Shown here piece by piece: positions 52,477-63,175 of a stretch of DNA of 64,000 bases. Within the stretch, counting starts at the first letter, position 1. Every line of letters starts with the position of its first letter. The stretch is from positions 3,968,001 through 4,032,000 of the forward strand of contig NZ_VIVK01000001.1 of the NCBI RefSeq assembly GCF_007828865.1, written 5' to 3'. Made by a program: the position numbers and the translations under genes. The stretch is from Kribbella amoyensis (GTDB lineage Bacteria > Actinomycetota > Actinomycetes > Propionibacteriales > Kribbellaceae). Below the pieces are notes generated by a model. It was not told the DNA's origin and made no database searches. It was given only the letters and a program-made list of their open reading frames with translations.

Positions 52477-53622
52477 ATGGAACGGATCATCTTCAACGAG
52501 GACCACCACGCGTTCCGCGCGAGCGCCAAGGAGTACTGCGATCGGTCCCTGGTCCCACGGATGGAGCAGTTCCTCGAGGAGAAGACCATCGACCGCGCCG
52601 CCTGGCTGGAGGCCGGGAAGCAGGGGTTCCTCGGGCTGGACGTGCCGGAGGAGTACGGCGGGTCGAGTGTCGGCGACTACCGGTTCAACGCGGTGTTCGC
52701 CGAGGAGGTGTCCAAGGTCTCCGCGTCGCTGTCGAGCTGCTTCGGCATCCACTACGACTGCTCCGCGCCGTACCTGGTGGACCTCGGCACCGAGGAGCAG
52801 AAGCAGCGCTGGCTGCCGCGGTTCTGCTCGGGTGAGCTCGTCGCCGCGATCGGGATGACCGAGCCTTCCGGTGGGTCCGACCTGGCCGCGTTGAAGACGA
52901 CGGCGAAGAAGACCGACGGCGGCTGGATCCTGAACGGGTCCAAGACCTTCATCACCAACGGCGACATGGCCGACCTGACGATCACCGCCGCGCGGACCGA
53001 TCCGGCCAAGGGCGCCAAGGGGATCACGCTGTTCGCGGTCGAGGCGGGGATGGACGGATTCGCCCGCGGTCGCAAGCTGGACAAGGTCGGGCAGACCGAG
53101 TCGGGCACGTCCGAGCTGTTCTTCGAGGACGTGTTCGTGCCGGACGAGAACGTGCTCGGCGAGGTGGACCGCGGGTTCATCCACATGATGGAGCGGCTCG
53201 CGCAGGAACGGGTCGGCGCCGCCGTCTCGAACATCGCGCACGCGACCCAGATCCTGGCCGAGACGATCGAGTACGTGAAGCAGCGCAAGGCGTTCGGTCA
53301 GCCGGTCGGCTCGTTCCAGTACAACAAGTTCCTGGTCGCCGAGCTGGTCACCAAGGCCGAGGTGACCCAGGCCTACGTCGACAACGCGATCGTCGCGCAC
53401 GACGAGGACCGGCTGTCCGCGGTGGACGCGGCCAAGGTGAAGTGGTGGAGCGCCCAGGTGCAGAACGAGATCCTGGACGCGTGTGTCCAGCTGCACGGCG
53501 GCTACGGGTACATGAACGAGTACCGGGTCGCGCGGGCCTGGCGGGACGCCCGGGTGACCAAGATCTGGGCCGGCTCGAACGAGATCATGAAGGAACTCAT
53601 CGGCCGCGACCTCGGCCTCTAG
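52477..53622 (+). CDS. acyl-CoA dehydrogenase
   Basis: A 381-residue flavoprotein of full family length. Motifs: LGLDVPEEYGGS, the FAD-binding IGMTEPSGGSDLAALKTTAKK, KTFITNGDMADL, and the C-terminal region QLHGGYGYMNEYRVARAWRDARVTKIWAGSNEIMKELIGR with the usual GSNEIM motif. It oxidises acyl-CoA to trans-2-enoyl-CoA. GGGGAGG precedes the ATG at 52477. First gene of the TetR-controlled operon with a thiolase and an SDR; chain length is unknown. Confidence 0.95.
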   Translation: MERIIFNEDHHAFRASAKEYCDRSLVPRMEQFLEEKTIDRAAWLEAGKQGFLGLDVPEEYGGSSVGDYRFNAVFAEEVSKVSASLSSCFGIHYDCSAPYLVDLGTEEQKQRWLPRFCSGELVAAIGMTEPSGGSDLAALKTTAKKTDGGWILNGSKTFITNGDMADLTITAARTDPAKGAKGITLFAVEAGMDGFARGRKLDKVGQTESGTSELFFEDVFVPDENVLGEVDRGFIHMMERLAQERVGAAVSNIAHATQILAETIEYVKQRKAFGQPVGSFQYNKFLVAELVTKAEVTQAYVDNAIVAHDEDRLSAVDAAKVKWWSAQVQNEILDACVQLHGGYGYMNEYRVARAWRDARVTKIWAGSNEIMKELIGRDLGL

Positions 53623-53633
53623 GAAGGACAGCC

Positions 53634-54854
<1,221 letters not shown>

Positions 54855-54888
54855 TGAGCGGCGTACGCACGGCCCGGCGAGGACGGCG

Positions 54889-55638
54889 ATGAAGGGCCGG
54901 ACCGCGATCGTCACCGGGGCGTCCCGCGGGATCGGCCTCGCCGTGGCCCAGCGGTTGGTCGCCGCCGGCGCCCGGGTGGTGATCACCGGGCGCACGCAGG
55001 AGACGCTGGACGCGGCCGTCGAGACGCTCGGCGGGGCGGAGAACGCGCTTGCCGTCGCCGGGAAGGCCGCCGACCCGGAGCACCGCGCCCAGGTGATCGA
55101 GACCGTCTTGGCGACGTACGGGTCGGTGGACCTGCTGGTCAACAACACCGGCATCAACCCGATCTACGGCCCGCTGCTCGACGTCGACAGCGCGGTGGCG
55201 GCGAAGATGGTCGACACGAACGTGCTGGCCGCGATCGCCTGGGTGAAGGCCTGCCGGGACGCCTGGATGGGCGCGCACGGTGGTGCCGTGGTCAACCTGT
55301 CCTCGGTGGCCGGCCTGGCCCCGTCACCCGGGATCGGCTGGTACGGCGCGACCAAGGCGATGCTGTCCCGGGTGACGATGGAGCTGGCGATCGAGCTGGC
55401 CCCGGCGATCCGGATCAACGCCGTCGCGCCCGCGGTGGTGAAGACCAAGTTCGCCGGCGCGCTCTACCAGGGGCGCGAGGACGAGGTCGCCGCGGCGTAC
55501 CCGCTGAAGCGGCTGGGCCGGCCCGAGGACGTCGCGTCGCTGGTGTGGTTCCTGCTCAGCGACGAGGCGTCCTGGATCACGGGTCAGACCGTCACCATCG
55601 ACGGCGGCCTGACCCTCAACGGCGGCATCGTCCAGTAG
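54889..55638 (+). CDS. short-chain dehydrogenase (acyl-CoA operon)
   Basis: A 249-residue classical SDR: TGASRGIG, NNTGINP (Ala of NNAG replaced by Thr), the catalytic Ser in NLSSVAG, and YGATK as YxxxK. The end SWITGQTVTIDGG is FabG-like. In a beta-oxidation operon it may act as the 3-hydroxyacyl-CoA dehydrogenase. It starts at 54889, 34 nt after the thiolase stop, in the same operon. Confidence 0.9.
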   Translation: MKGRTAIVTGASRGIGLAVAQRLVAAGARVVITGRTQETLDAAVETLGGAENALAVAGKAADPEHRAQVIETVLATYGSVDLLVNNTGINPIYGPLLDVDSAVAAKMVDTNVLAAIAWVKACRDAWMGAHGGAVVNLSSVAGLAPSPGIGWYGATKAMLSRVTMELAIELAPAIRINAVAPAVVKTKFAGALYQGREDEVAAAYPLKRLGRPEDVASLVWFLLSDEASWITGQTVTIDGGLTLNGGIVQ

Positions 55639-56099
55639 CTCCTACGGCTGCCGTCCCATCCAAGCGGCCAGCCGGTCGTACGCCGGGGCGTCGGCGGCGA
55701 CCGGCCGCCGCTGGCGGGTTGTTTCATCGCCGACGGGATTCCCTCACCGATAACGCGCTACAACACGCCATCCATCAAACAACTCGCCAACGCCCCCGAG
55801 ACCAGCCAACCTTGAGCACCAACCAGCCACCTCAAGCGCGGCCACCCGACCGGTACATGCACAAAGTCGCCTGGCGGCGCAGGTGCGGTGGGCGAGCGAT
55901 CGCGGTACCCCTTCCAGTCCGCGGCCCAGCTCTTGGTCCGGGTGGTGGCCATCGGGATGTCCAGCGCGTTGCCGCCGTGCGACTGCGGTACGCCTCCACA
56001 AGAGCGGGGACGACGGTCCGCCGTACGGTCGACGTACGGGCCGAGTGGGAGCGGCTCTGCTCCGGTTGGCCAACGCCGCCGTTGCTACCTACGGCTGAG
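55639..56099. other. gap with possible gene remnants on the minus strand
   Basis: No complete gene is supported. On the minus strand, 55639-55742 encodes DETTRQRRPVAADAPAYDRLAAWMGRQP followed by a stop, which looks like a genuine C-terminus, but a stop codon lies just upstream of it. A 64-codon frame (55758-55952) begins MATTRTKSWAADWKGYRDRSP and has no family I recognise. They may be the decayed ends of one or two genes. Confidence 0.4.
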
Positions 56100-56816
56100 T
56101 CACTCCGCCGAGGAGAGGACCAGGGTGCGGAGCTTGGTGATCGCCAGGGTGAGACCGGCTGCCGTGACCGCGACCAGGAGGATCAGGCTGATCGGGAGTT
56201 CGGTCGCCGCCTCGATGGTCGGGACGTTGCTGAGATGCTCGACCACGGCCAATGACCACTGCTGGACCGACAGTACCTTGGCGCCGTCGACGTACTGACC
56301 CATCACGCTCTCCCACAGCAGCGTGTAGATCAGGCCGATGGTGACCGCGTTCCCGGACAGCACCGAGAGCGGGACGAAGATCGCGGTGTACGCGATGCCC
56401 GCGACCAGGGCGCCGGCCCCGAAGGCGAGCGCGGTCCGCACGTCGCCGGGGTCGAGGACGATCCCGGCCAGCACCATCGGGACCGCGCCGAGTGCGAGGA
56501 TCACGGCGACGGCGACGGCGACCTTGGTGAGGATGATCGTGGAGCGCTGGATCGGCTTGCTGAGCAGGTACACGATCGAGCCGTCGTCGATCTCGGTGGC
56601 GATCACGCCGGTGCCCGCGATCAACGCGACCAGCGGCAGGATCACGGCGAGCCCGAACTGCTGCAGCATCGCCGGGGCCAGGCCGTCCTTGTCGTCCACG
56701 GTGAGCGCGAGCAGGACGCACAGCCCGACGAACACCGCGGGCAGGATGAACAACAGCACCCCGCGCCGGTGCCCGAACAGCGTGGCCAGGGTGAGGCGCG
56801 CGATCGTCCGGTTCAT
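56100..56816 (-). CDS. ABC transporter permease (ABC-2 type, short)
   Basis: A 238-residue membrane protein with six hydrophobic helices: ATLFGHRRGVLLFILPAVFVGLCVLLAL, then EIDDGSIVYLLSKPIQRSTIILTKV, a segment typical of ABC-2 exporters (the DGSIVYLLSKPI box). It forms the channel with the ATPase upstream. ATG at 56816 overlaps the ATPase stop (ATGA). It is the last of four coupled genes. Confidence 0.87.
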   Translation of the reverse strand: MNRTIARLTLATLFGHRRGVLLFILPAVFVGLCVLLALTVDDKDGLAPAMLQQFGLAVILPLVALIAGTGVIATEIDDGSIVYLLSKPIQRSTIILTKVAVAVAVILALGAVPMVLAGIVLDPGDVRTALAFGAGALVAGIAYTAIFVPLSVLSGNAVTIGLIYTLLWESVMGQYVDGAKVLSVQQWSLAVVEHLSNVPTIEAATELPISLILLVAVTAAGLTLAITKLRTLVLSSAE

Positions 56817-57730
56817 CGCTTGCCCCCGACCAGGTAGGAGAAGACGCTCTCCAGCGACTCGTCGGTGGGGGACACCTCGTGCAGCCGGATGCCCAGCTCG
56901 CGCGCGAGCCCGGGGACCAGCTTGCTGAAGCGTTCGAAGTCGGCCACCTGGACGTGCAGGGCTTCCGCGTCCAGATCGGCTCCGGTGGTGCACGGGTCGC
57001 CGATCAGGGCAGCCGCGATCCGGCGGTCGTCGCTGGTGCGCATCCGGTACAGCACCGGGCGGTCGGTCATCAGGGTACGGATCGCCCGGTAGTCGCCGGA
57101 CGCCGCGTGCCGGCCGGACACGACCACTTCGATGTGCGTCGCGACCTGCTGCACCTCCTCGAGGATGTGCGAGCTGAACAGCACGGTCCGGCCTTCCGCA
57201 CCCATCTTGCGCAGCAACTCCATCAGGTGCAGCCGTTGCCGCGGGTCCATCCCGTTGAACGGTTCGTCGAGCAGCAGGACCGACGGCTCGTGGACCAGCG
57301 CGGCCGCCATCTTGATCCGTTGCTTCATCCCCTTCGAGTACGTCGCGATCCGCCGGCCGGCCGCTTCCTCCATCGCGACCGTCGCGATCGCGGTCGCCGC
57401 CGCGGCGCCTGCGTTCGCGAGGCCGTGCAGCTCCGCGTTGGCCCGGACGAAGTCGGCGCCGGACAACGTGTCGTACACGGCCTCGGTCTCCGGGACCAGG
57501 CCGATCTGCGCGTACGCCCGCTCGTTCCGCCAGATCGGGACGTCGTCCAGTGTGACCGAGCCGGTCGACGGCGGCAGGAAGCCGGCCATCATCGTGATCA
57601 GCGTCGACTTGCCCGCGCCGTTCGGGCCGAGCAGGCCGGTGACGCCCGGGCCGATCGACATCGACACGTCGTTGACGGCGACCACGTTCCCGTACCAGCG
57701 GGAGACCTTCGCGATCCGGACCAGGCTCAC
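56813..57730 (-). CDS. ABC transporter ATP-binding protein
   Basis: A 305-residue ATPase: Walker A GPNGAGKST, a signature region IATYSKGMKQRIKMA (SKGMKQR variant), Walker B VLLLDEPFNGMD and H-loop FSSHIL. The C-terminal ~80 residues form an extra regulatory domain. Start is GTG at 57730, overlapping the preceding permease stop (GTGA). It serves the permease encoded next. Confidence 0.92.
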   Translation of the reverse strand: MSLVRIAKVSRWYGNVVAVNDVSMSIGPGVTGLLGPNGAGKSTLITMMAGFLPPSTGSVTLDDVPIWRNERAYAQIGLVPETEAVYDTLSGADFVRANAELHGLANAGAAAATAIATVAMEEAAGRRIATYSKGMKQRIKMAAALVHEPSVLLLDEPFNGMDPRQRLHLMELLRKMGAEGRTVLFSSHILEEVQQVATHIEVVVSGRHAASGDYRAIRTLMTDRPVLYRMRTSDDRRIAAALIGDPCTTGADLDAEALHVQVADFERFSKLVPGLARELGIRLHEVSPTDESLESVFSYLVGGKR

Positions 57731-58626
57731 CCGCGGGCCACCTTCGCGTACCGCGTGTTCACGCCCCACACGCACAGCCCGACCAGGGCGACGTACACGG
57801 CCGTGAACACCAGGCCCTGCTGGGTGGTCGGCATCCAGTCCGCCTTGTGGTCGCGGAGCAGGAACGTGCCGACCGTCTGCGCCAGCGAGAACGGCGAGCC
57901 GAGATTCGCGTACCGGGCGGCGGCGCTGGACATGTCGCCTTCGGTGTTGAGGATCGCGGTGGTGGTGACGACCGCGGTGAACGACACGATCAGTACTGCG
58001 ATGATCGCCGCGACCGCGAAGCCCCGGCGTGGGGTGGCAGCCGCGATCAGTCCGCCGATCGCGGCGAGCAGCACGGACACCAGCACGGCAACGGCCAGGC
58101 CAGTGGCGAATTGCTTGCTCATGTCAACGAAGTTGTACTTGGCCAGCAGCGCGCCGACGTACAGCACGACCAGCGGCAGCCCGATCAGGACGAGCAGCGC
58201 GAGCGTCAATGCGGTCAACTTCGCCAGCGCGTAGTCGGTCCGTCGCGGCGGCCGGGCCAGGTACAGCACGATCGAGCGGTACCGCAGGTCGCGGGAGAAC
58301 AGCTGGGGCGCCTGCGCCGCGAGGTACAGGGCGATGACCGGCTGGAGCAGGAACACATAATCGACGGGGACGATCGGTGGCTCGTCGAACCGCATCATGT
58401 TCTCGATGCCGACCGTGATCGCGGCCGGGACGATCATCACCGCGAGCAGCAGGATCGGCATCGTCTTCGACTTACCGCTGCGGCCGAAGCCGTACGCGTT
58501 CCGCAGGCTGTAGACCATCAGCGCCCGGCTGATCGCGACCCGGCCGAGCCGCGGCCCGTCGTAGTGCCGGTAACCGATGTCGTGGATGACACCGGCGCGC
58601 GGCGGCTGCGGGATCGGTTCAGACAC
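57727..58626 (-). CDS. ABC transporter permease (ABC-2 type)
   Basis: A 299-residue membrane protein with about six helices. The N-terminus IHDIGYRHYDGPRLGR is typical of this ABC-2 subfamily, followed by RALMVYSLRNAYGFGRSGKSK and helices; the RDLRYRSIVLYLARPPRRTDYALAK box corresponds to the coupling loop. GTG at 58626 overlaps the upstream ATPase stop by 8 nt. Together with its own ATPase it makes the first half of the four-gene exporter. Confidence 0.87.
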   Translation of the reverse strand: MSEPIPQPPRAGVIHDIGYRHYDGPRLGRVAISRALMVYSLRNAYGFGRSGKSKTMPILLLAVMIVPAAITVGIENMMRFDEPPIVPVDYVFLLQPVIALYLAAQAPQLFSRDLRYRSIVLYLARPPRRTDYALAKLTALTLALLVLIGLPLVVLYVGALLAKYNFVDMSKQFATGLAVAVLVSVLLAAIGGLIAAATPRRGFAVAAIIAVLIVSFTAVVTTTAILNTEGDMSSAAARYANLGSPFSLAQTVGTFLLRDHKADWMPTTQQGLVFTAVYVALVGLCVWGVNTRYAKVARG

Positions 58627-59518
58627 TGAAGACCTCTTCCAGCCGGTGCCGGTGCGGCTCGATCCGGACCAGGCCGAGGCCGAGGTCGGCCACCGCGTCG
58701 CGGACCACGTCGTACGTCTCCTCGCCGGTGATCTCCACCAGCACCAGCGGTCCGTCGGCCCGCGCCCGCGCACCGGCGCGAGCCAGCGCGGCGCCGAGCC
58801 GGTCACGGCCGCTCAGGTCCCGCACCTCGACCGCGAGGACGCCGGTCTCACCGGTGAGCGCCGCCTTCGACTCCGAGCGGAGCAGCCGGCCGCCGTCCAG
58901 GACGACGATGTGGTCACAGACGCTCTCCAGCTCGCCGAGCAGGTGCGACGTGATCAGCACCGGGATGCCGAACTCTGTCCCGATCCGGCGGACCAGGGCG
59001 AGCATCTCGTCCCGGCCGCTCGGGTCCAGGCCGTTGGTCGGCTCGTCGAGCAGGACGAGCTGGGGATCGTGGACGAGCGCCTGGGCCAGCTTGACCCGCT
59101 GCTTCATGCCGGTGGAGTACCCGCCCATCGGCCGGTACCGGGCCTCGTCCAGGCCGACGTGGCGCAGCACGTCCGCGGCCCGCTCGCGCGCGGCCGTCGC
59201 GGGCAGGCCGGACATCTGGGCCAGGTGGACGACGAACTCGGTCGCCGACACGTCCGGCGGCAGACAGTCGTGCTCGGGCATGTAGCCGACCAGGGCCCGG
59301 ACCGCCTCGCCGCCGGTGACCACGTCGTGTCCCAGCACGATGGCACTTCCGGCGGTCGGGGCGATCAGTCCGAGCAGGATCTTCAGCAGGGTCGACTTGC
59401 CGGCCCCATTGGCTCCGACCAGTCCGGTCACGCCGGACCCCACCTCGACGGTCAGCTCGTCGAGCGCCGTGACTCGCGGATACCGTTTGGTCAGCGCGGT
59501 GGTGGCGATCACGGGCAC
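58619..59518 (-). CDS. ABC transporter ATP-binding protein (first of operon)
   Basis: A 299-residue ATPase: Walker A GANGAGKST, signature STGMKQR (again the GMKQR variant), Walker B VLLDEPTNGLD and ITSHLL as H-loop. The C-terminal region VEVRDLSGRDRLGAALARAGA is a regulatory domain. The order ATPase-permease-ATPase-permease, all overlapping, suggests two related exporters made together. Start is GTG at 59518. No regulator is adjacent. Confidence 0.92.
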   Translation of the reverse strand: MPVIATTALTKRYPRVTALDELTVEVGSGVTGLVGANGAGKSTLLKILLGLIAPTAGSAIVLGHDVVTGGEAVRALVGYMPEHDCLPPDVSATEFVVHLAQMSGLPATAARERAADVLRHVGLDEARYRPMGGYSTGMKQRVKLAQALVHDPQLVLLDEPTNGLDPSGRDEMLALVRRIGTEFGIPVLITSHLLGELESVCDHIVVLDGGRLLRSESKAALTGETGVLAVEVRDLSGRDRLGAALARAGARARADGPLVLVEITGEETYDVVRDAVADLGLGLVRIEPHRHRLEEVFSV

Positions 59519-59639
59519 CCCGCAACCCTAGACCCCGGCCCGCCCATCGCAGAATCGCCGACCCTTGCGATCAGATCCCAAGTACCCACCGATCGTTATT
59601 GGATGGCCGGTCCGGGCCGGGGTGGCTATGGTCCGGCGC

Positions 59640-60530
59640 ATGGACATCAGGCTCGCTGAACCGGACGACGCCACGGCGCTCTCCGCCTTGCGCCGCGCGG
59701 TCTACTCGTACTCCGTCATGTCACCGGCGAGCGCGCGGCACATGATCACCGTGCGTACTCCGGGGGAGAAGTGCCTTCAGTTGGTGGCCGTCGCCGACGA
59801 CGAGGTGGTCGGCTGGGGCGCGACCGGGCTGAACACGTGGACGAGCGAGCCGGGCCACGCCTGGGTGGCGATCTACGTGCATCCGGGCCATCGGCGGCAG
59901 GGGATCGGCGGTGCGCTGTCGGACCGCGTGCACGAGCACCTTGGTGGGATCGGAGCGCAGCGGGCCCGGATCTTCGCGGATGCGGACGCGGTCGACTTCG
60001 CGGTCCGGCACGGGTACGAGGCGAGTCGGCAGATGCATTACGCCGGCGCCGATCCGCGGAACCTGCCGGAGCAGCCGTCGACGCCGGCGGACATCCGGTT
60101 GGCCGGGCTGGACGAAGTGGATCCGCGGCAGGCGTACACGGCCGACACGATCGCCTCGCTGGACGAGCCGGGTGACGCGCCGATGGACGCGGTGTCGTAC
60201 GAGGACTGGCTGAAGGACGTCTGGGAGGCGCCCGGGCTGGACAAAGGGCTCAGCGTCGCGGCGATGGCGGGTGACGAGATGGTGGCGTTCACCGCGGTCG
60301 AGACCGACGTGGATCGCGCGTGGGCCGGGATGACGGGCACCGTCCCGGCGTACCGGGGGCGTGGGCTCGCGAAGCTGGTGAAGTCGGTCGCGCTGCGCCG
60401 GTGCGCGGCCGCCGGGATCACCGGTGCGTACACGTCGAACGATGACTCGAACGGTCCGATGCTTGCCATCAACAATTGGCTCGGGTATCGCCGGATCGCG
60501 ACCCAGACCGGGTTGGTGCGCCCGCTCTGA
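59640..60530 (+). CDS. double GNAT acetyltransferase
   Basis: A 296-residue protein with two GNAT folds. The first has the acetyl-CoA loop VHPGHRRQGIGGALSDRV near residue 85; the second has YRGRGLAKLVKSVALRR near 245 and ends with the substrate-side NNWLGYRRI. It is a paralogue of the next gene over its full length. Acceptor unknown. ATG at 59640 is preferred over ATG at 59628. Confidence 0.87.
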   Translation: MDIRLAEPDDATALSALRRAVYSYSVMSPASARHMITVRTPGEKCLQLVAVADDEVVGWGATGLNTWTSEPGHAWVAIYVHPGHRRQGIGGALSDRVHEHLGGIGAQRARIFADADAVDFAVRHGYEASRQMHYAGADPRNLPEQPSTPADIRLAGLDEVDPRQAYTADTIASLDEPGDAPMDAVSYEDWLKDVWEAPGLDKGLSVAAMAGDEMVAFTAVETDVDRAWAGMTGTVPAYRGRGLAKLVKSVALRRCAAAGITGAYTSNDDSNGPMLAINNWLGYRRIATQTGLVRPL

Positions 60531-60643
60531 TCGGGAGGTGCGGGCGCGTTACGAACTCTTGACCGTCCGTTGGCAACCGGTCCGTACCAGTTTTCGCCGA
60601 GGCAGGAGTATCTTCCGGAGTACTTCGGTGAAGGAGGGGTCCG

Positions 60644-61531
60644 GTGGAAATCAGGCCTGCCGTCCTGGACGACGTCGATTCGGCGGTCGTCCTGCACAAG
60701 CTCTTTGCTCCCTACCTGGTCGTGACCGGTACCCAGTTGCGGCACCGGCTGCGCGACCGGATCGTGCCGCCCGGGGCCGGGACGTTCGCGGCCGTGGCGG
60801 ACGGCGAGGTGGTCGGCTGGGCCACCACCGGGTTGATCGGCGGCTCCGATCCGCTGGACGGGCAGCTGCGGTTGATCGTCGACCCGGCCTATCGGGGTCG
60901 AGGGGCCGGCGGGGAACTGCTCGAGCTCGCGCACGAAGAGCTGAGGCGGGCCGGCGCGGTGAGTGCGCGGGTGTTCGCGGATCCCGATGCGGCTGCCTGG
61001 GCCAGCCGCTGGGGGTACCGGCAGACGCGGCTGGTGCACTACGCGGAGATGGATCCGCAGAAGGCGCCCGAGCTCCCGCCCGTCCCCGACGGACTCCGGC
61101 TCGCGCCGTTGGACTCGCTGGATCCGCGGCAGGTGTACGCGGCCGATGAAGTTGCCCAACGCACCAAACCGGGCGACGCCAACATCACCACCCGCCCGTA
61201 CGAGGACTGGCTGGCGGGCGTGTGGGAACTCCCGGGGATGGTCCTGGACCTGAGCGTCGCCGTCCTCGACGGCGACCAGGTCGTCGCCTTCACCCTCGGC
61301 AACGGCGACCACCACAAGGTCTGGTCCCAGATGACGGCCACCCTGCCGGACCGCCGCGGCCTGGGCCTGGCGAAGCTGGTCAAGTGCGCGGCTCTCCACG
61401 GCGCGGCCGAAGCGGGCGTGGTCGGCATGCACACAGCCAATTACGACGGCAACTCCCCGATGATCGCCGTCAACCACTGGCTCGGCTACACCCGAACAGC
61501 AACCCACAAAGTCCTCATCACCCACCTCTGA
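60644..61531 (+). CDS. double GNAT acetyltransferase (tandem paralogue)
   Basis: A 295-residue protein with two GNAT folds: VDPAYRGRGAGGELLELA near 85 and DRRGLGLAKLVKCAALHG near 243. The C-terminal half shares NWLGYxRxAT with the preceding gene, so the pair arose by duplication. The start is GTG at 60644 after GGAGGGG. It is separated from the first copy by 113 nt, so it may have its own promoter. Acceptor unknown. Confidence 0.87.
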   Translation: MEIRPAVLDDVDSAVVLHKLFAPYLVVTGTQLRHRLRDRIVPPGAGTFAAVADGEVVGWATTGLIGGSDPLDGQLRLIVDPAYRGRGAGGELLELAHEELRRAGAVSARVFADPDAAAWASRWGYRQTRLVHYAEMDPQKAPELPPVPDGLRLAPLDSLDPRQVYAADEVAQRTKPGDANITTRPYEDWLAGVWELPGMVLDLSVAVLDGDQVVAFTLGNGDHHKVWSQMTATLPDRRGLGLAKLVKCAALHGAAEAGVVGMHTANYDGNSPMIAVNHWLGYTRTATHKVLITHL

Positions 61532-61575
61532 ATTTCGGAGGCGAACCTGAGCGTGGTCGCCCACCCGACCGCGGC

Positions 61576-61803
61576 GGTGGGCCGGGCACGCCAGCAAGCT
61601 GGCAGAAGTACGTGGGTGGGCGGGATCACCGACGTGAGCGTGGTGCCGGGTCGGGTATGCCAGCAAGCTGGGGGGAGTCTGGGGGTGGGCGGCGCTGCGC
61701 CGGATCAGGTGGGGTGCTTGGAGTCGGCGATCAAGCACCGCCGGGGCTGCAGGTCGCGACTGCCCCTACCGACACTGCCAGCTTGCTGGCGTGCTTCGCC
61801 CAA
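61576..61803. repeat. three copies of an intergenic hairpin repeat
   Basis: GCCAGCAAGCTGGC at 61590-61603, GCCAGCAAGCTGGG at 61659-61672, and the inverted GCCAGCTTGCTGGC at 61777-61790. The first two are preceded by GGGCAC/GGGTAT and followed by GAAGT/GGAGT and a G-rich GGTGGGCGG tract, as in the copies at 46.4 kb. They fill the 312-nt gap 61532-61843, which holds no gene. Confidence 0.75.
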
Positions 61804-61843
61804 GACAGCGGATCGTTCTACTCCTGGCTTCCGGGGCGCGACC

Positions 61844-62299
61844 TCAGGGGACGAGGAGGACGACGGTTTCGGCTACGCAGGCCGGTTTGGTGGTGTTTTC
61901 CAGTTCGATGACCCATTGGAGGGAGACCTGGACGCCGGTCGGGGTTTCGGTGGCGCCGGCGAGGGTTGCCGAGGCCCGGACCCGGCTTCCTACCGGGACC
62001 GGCGTGGGGAAGCGGACCTTGTTGACGCCGTAGTTGAGTTTGGCGGTCACGCCGGACACGGCGAAGAGTTCGTCGCCGAAGCGGGCGATCAGGCTGAGGG
62101 TCAGGTAGCCGTGCGCGATCGTGCCGCCGTACGGGCCGGCCGCGGCGCGGTCCACGTCGACGTGGATCCACTGGTGGTCGCCGGTGGCTTCGGCGAACTG
62201 GTTCACCTGCTCCTGGGTGATCTCCAGCCACTCGGTCTCGCCGAGCCGGGTGCCGATCGCGTGCACGACCTCGTCGACCCCGGTGAAGGACTGCGGCAT
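61844..62299 (-). CDS. MaoC-like (R)-specific hydratase
   Basis: A 151-residue hotdog-fold protein with the MaoC hydratase signature: QVNQFAEATGDHQWIHVDVDRAAAGPYGGTIAHGYLTLSLI, including the catalytic Asp and His in GDHQWIHVD. Members hydrate trans-2-enoyl-CoA to (R)-3-hydroxyacyl-CoA, for polyester or lipid synthesis. It lies 17 nt downstream of a FabG-like reductase on the same strand, which fits a two-gene operon for 3-hydroxyacyl intermediates. Confidence 0.92.
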   Translation of the reverse strand: MPQSFTGVDEVVHAIGTRLGETEWLEITQEQVNQFAEATGDHQWIHVDVDRAAAGPYGGTIAHGYLTLSLIARFGDELFAVSGVTAKLNYGVNKVRFPTPVPVGSRVRASATLAGATETPTGVQVSLQWVIELENTTKPACVAETVVLLVP

Positions 62300-62316
62300 G
62301 GTTCGTCCAGCTCCTG

Positions 62317-63075
62317 TCAGTTCTTCGGTCCGCCCGCGACGTACAGCACCTGGCCGGAGACGAAGCCGGCCTCCTCGCCGCAGAAGTACGAGGCGGCGGC
62401 CGCGATGTCCTCGGGCTTGCCGGTCCGGTTCACCGCGGTCTTCTCGGCGTTGAACTTCTTGAACTCCTCGAAGTCCATCCCGACCCGGGCCGCCGTCGCC
62501 GCGGTCATGTCGGTCTCGATGAAGCCGGGCGCGATCGCGTTCGAGGTGATGCCGAACTTGCCCAGCTCGAACGCGAGCGTCTTGGCCAGCCCCTGCAGAC
62601 CGGCCTTCGCGGAGGCGTAGTTCGCCTGGCCGCGGTTGCCCAGCGCGGAGGTGGAGGACAGGAACACGATCCGCCCGTAGCCCGCCTCGACCATGTGCGC
62701 CTGGCACGCCTTCGACATCAGGAAGCTGCCCCGCAGGTGCACCTGCATCACGGTGTCCCAGTCGTCCTCGGACATCTTGAACAGCAGGTTGTCGCGCAAG
62801 ACGCCGGCGTTGTTCACCAGGATCGTCGGGGCACCCAGCTCGGCGACCACTCGCTCGACCGCGGCGCTCACCTGGCCGGACTTGCTGACGTCGCAGCCAA
62901 CCGCGAGCGCCCGCCCCCCGGCCGAGGTGATCGCCTCGACGGTCTCCGCGCAGGTGGCCTCGTCCAGGTCCAGGACCGCGACCGCGTTGCCGTCGGCGGC
63001 GAGCCGCTTCGCCACGGCGGCCCCGATTCCCCGGGCGGCTCCGGTGACGATCGCCACCCGCTGCTGCTCGCTCAT
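62317..63075 (-). CDS. 3-oxoacyl-ACP/CoA reductase (FabG-like SDR)
   Basis: A 252-residue SDR: TGAARGIG, NNAGVLRD, the catalytic Ser in FLSSTSALG, and YASAK as YxxxK. The end EEAGFVSGQVLYVAGG is FabG-like. It reduces 3-ketoacyl thioesters to 3-hydroxyacyl thioesters. ATG at 63075 follows AGGCAGG and is favoured over an upstream in-frame codon. With the MaoC hydratase it would interconvert ketoacyl and enoyl thioesters. Confidence 0.92.
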   Translation of the reverse strand: MSEQQRVAIVTGAARGIGAAVAKRLAADGNAVAVLDLDEATCAETVEAITSAGGRALAVGCDVSKSGQVSAAVERVVAELGAPTILVNNAGVLRDNLLFKMSEDDWDTVMQVHLRGSFLMSKACQAHMVEAGYGRIVFLSSTSALGNRGQANYASAKAGLQGLAKTLAFELGKFGITSNAIAPGFIETDMTAATAARVGMDFEEFKKFNAEKTAVNRTGKPEDIAAAASYFCGEEAGFVSGQVLYVAGGPKN

Positions 63076-63175
63076 CTCGACCTGCCTCTCTGCTCGGCCC
63101 ACCAGGCGGTTGCCCGGGATGACATTACCCACGTTCGATCACACCCGGTGGAGTCCGGATGCGATGATGCACCGT

